Source: Candidatus Avimicrobium faecavium
Lineage (GTDB): Bacteria; Bacillota; Clostridia; Oscillospirales; Ruminococcaceae
Direction: 5' to 3'
Length of the DNA stretch: 5,934 nt
NCBI GenBank assembly: GCA_904419105.1
Contig: CAJFQR010000038.1
Coordinates: 12,463-18,396 of the forward strand
The position numbers and the translations under genes were made by a program. Positions 5,898 to 5,934 of this stretch are shown piece by piece; position 1 is the first letter of the stretch, and the number at the start of each line of letters is the position of its first letter. The notes below the pieces were generated by a model. The model made no database searches and was not told the origin of the DNA. It was given only the letters and a program-made list of their open reading frames with translations.

Positions 5898-5934
5898 ATG
5901 CCAAAAGGAATACCGAACAAGAGATATACTCCAG
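5898..5934 (+). CDS. IS3-family transposase orfA, first 12 codons only
   Basis: Reads MPKGIPNKRYTP and continues past the window edge. This matches the start I know for IS150-group orfA proteins, where RYTPEFK leads into the helix-turn-helix DNA-binding domain; the full protein is usually about 90-170 aa, with transposase made by -1 frameshifting into orfB. GGGGTG 7 nt upstream is the likely, weak ribosome binding site. Too short to judge whether the element is intact. Confidence 0.75.
   Translation, partial: MPKGIPNKRYTP

Larger units (their letters stand above)
5837..5934 (+). mobile_element. Left end of an IS3-family (IS150-group) insertion sequence, cut by the window
   Basis: The sequence from 5837 begins with TG and reads TGAACTGCACCCCATTTG. 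It resembles the remembered IS150 terminus (TGTACTGCACCC...GTTGGAC) over about 25 bp, including the GTTAGAC block at 5854-5860. It leads into a start codon for a protein with the N-terminus of IS3-family orfA. Composition changes here from GC-rich to A/T-richer, with AGA, ATA and AAA codons unusual in the neighbouring genes, as expected for acquired DNA. The right end, orfB and the target-site duplication are outside the window; the left flanking bases would be GAC or AGAC. Confidence 0.8.

Noticed and set aside
1..5934. Search by eye for CRISPR repeats, tRNA or rRNA genes, and toxin-antitoxin or phage-defence modules
   Set aside because: No regularly spaced repeats, cloverleaf-like sequence or recognisable defence genes were seen. 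The genes present are ordinary housekeeping or orphan genes.

Overview
The window is GC-rich (strongly G/C at third codon positions) and has Gram-positive expression signals throughout: AGGAG-type ribosome binding sites, TATAAT-like and extended -10 promoters, and short GC hairpins followed by T-runs as terminators. Together with the protein set, this suggests a GC-rich anaerobic Firmicute of the class Clostridia, probably a gut Oscillospiraceae/Ruminococcaceae relative. That placement is an inference from style and protein character, not from a marker gene.

Layout. Positions 1-594 (minus) hold the N-terminal 198 codons of rarA, an AAA+ replication-fork ATPase that runs off the left edge. Upstream of it on the same strand is a complete alpha/beta-hydrolase esterase (642-1439), with its own TATAAT promoter and probably co-transcribed with rarA. 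A 251-bp divergent intergenic region with several small repeats separates it from an uncharacterised two-helix membrane protein with an acidic, repetitive C-terminal tail (1691-2239, plus), which ends in a clear terminator. Next comes a single-gene unit, 2375-4063, encoding a CoA-disulfide/persulfide reductase fused to a rhodanese domain, with its own extended -10 promoter and terminator. An unrecognised lipoprotein (4187-5077, plus) follows, and converges on a family I inorganic pyrophosphatase (5139-5678, minus). These two share a bidirectional terminator. No stretch over 300 bases lacks a gene.

Right edge. At about 5837 the left end of an IS3-family (IS150-group) insertion sequence begins. 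It has the TG-initiated terminal repeat, a promoter and the first 12 codons of the transposase orfA, after which the window stops. The first ~55 bases of the element contain a near-palindrome (5843-5891). An outside transcript would fold it and bury the transposase ribosome binding site, whereas a transcript from the internal promoter would begin past the 5' arm. This is the most mechanistically interesting structure seen here.

The genes do not form one pathway. They are independent housekeeping and stress functions (fork maintenance, ester hydrolysis, thiol/persulfide redox, pyrophosphate removal) plus two unassigned envelope proteins and a mobile element. I found no convincing new multi-gene system. 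The least explained items are the two envelope proteins and the IS leader hairpin.
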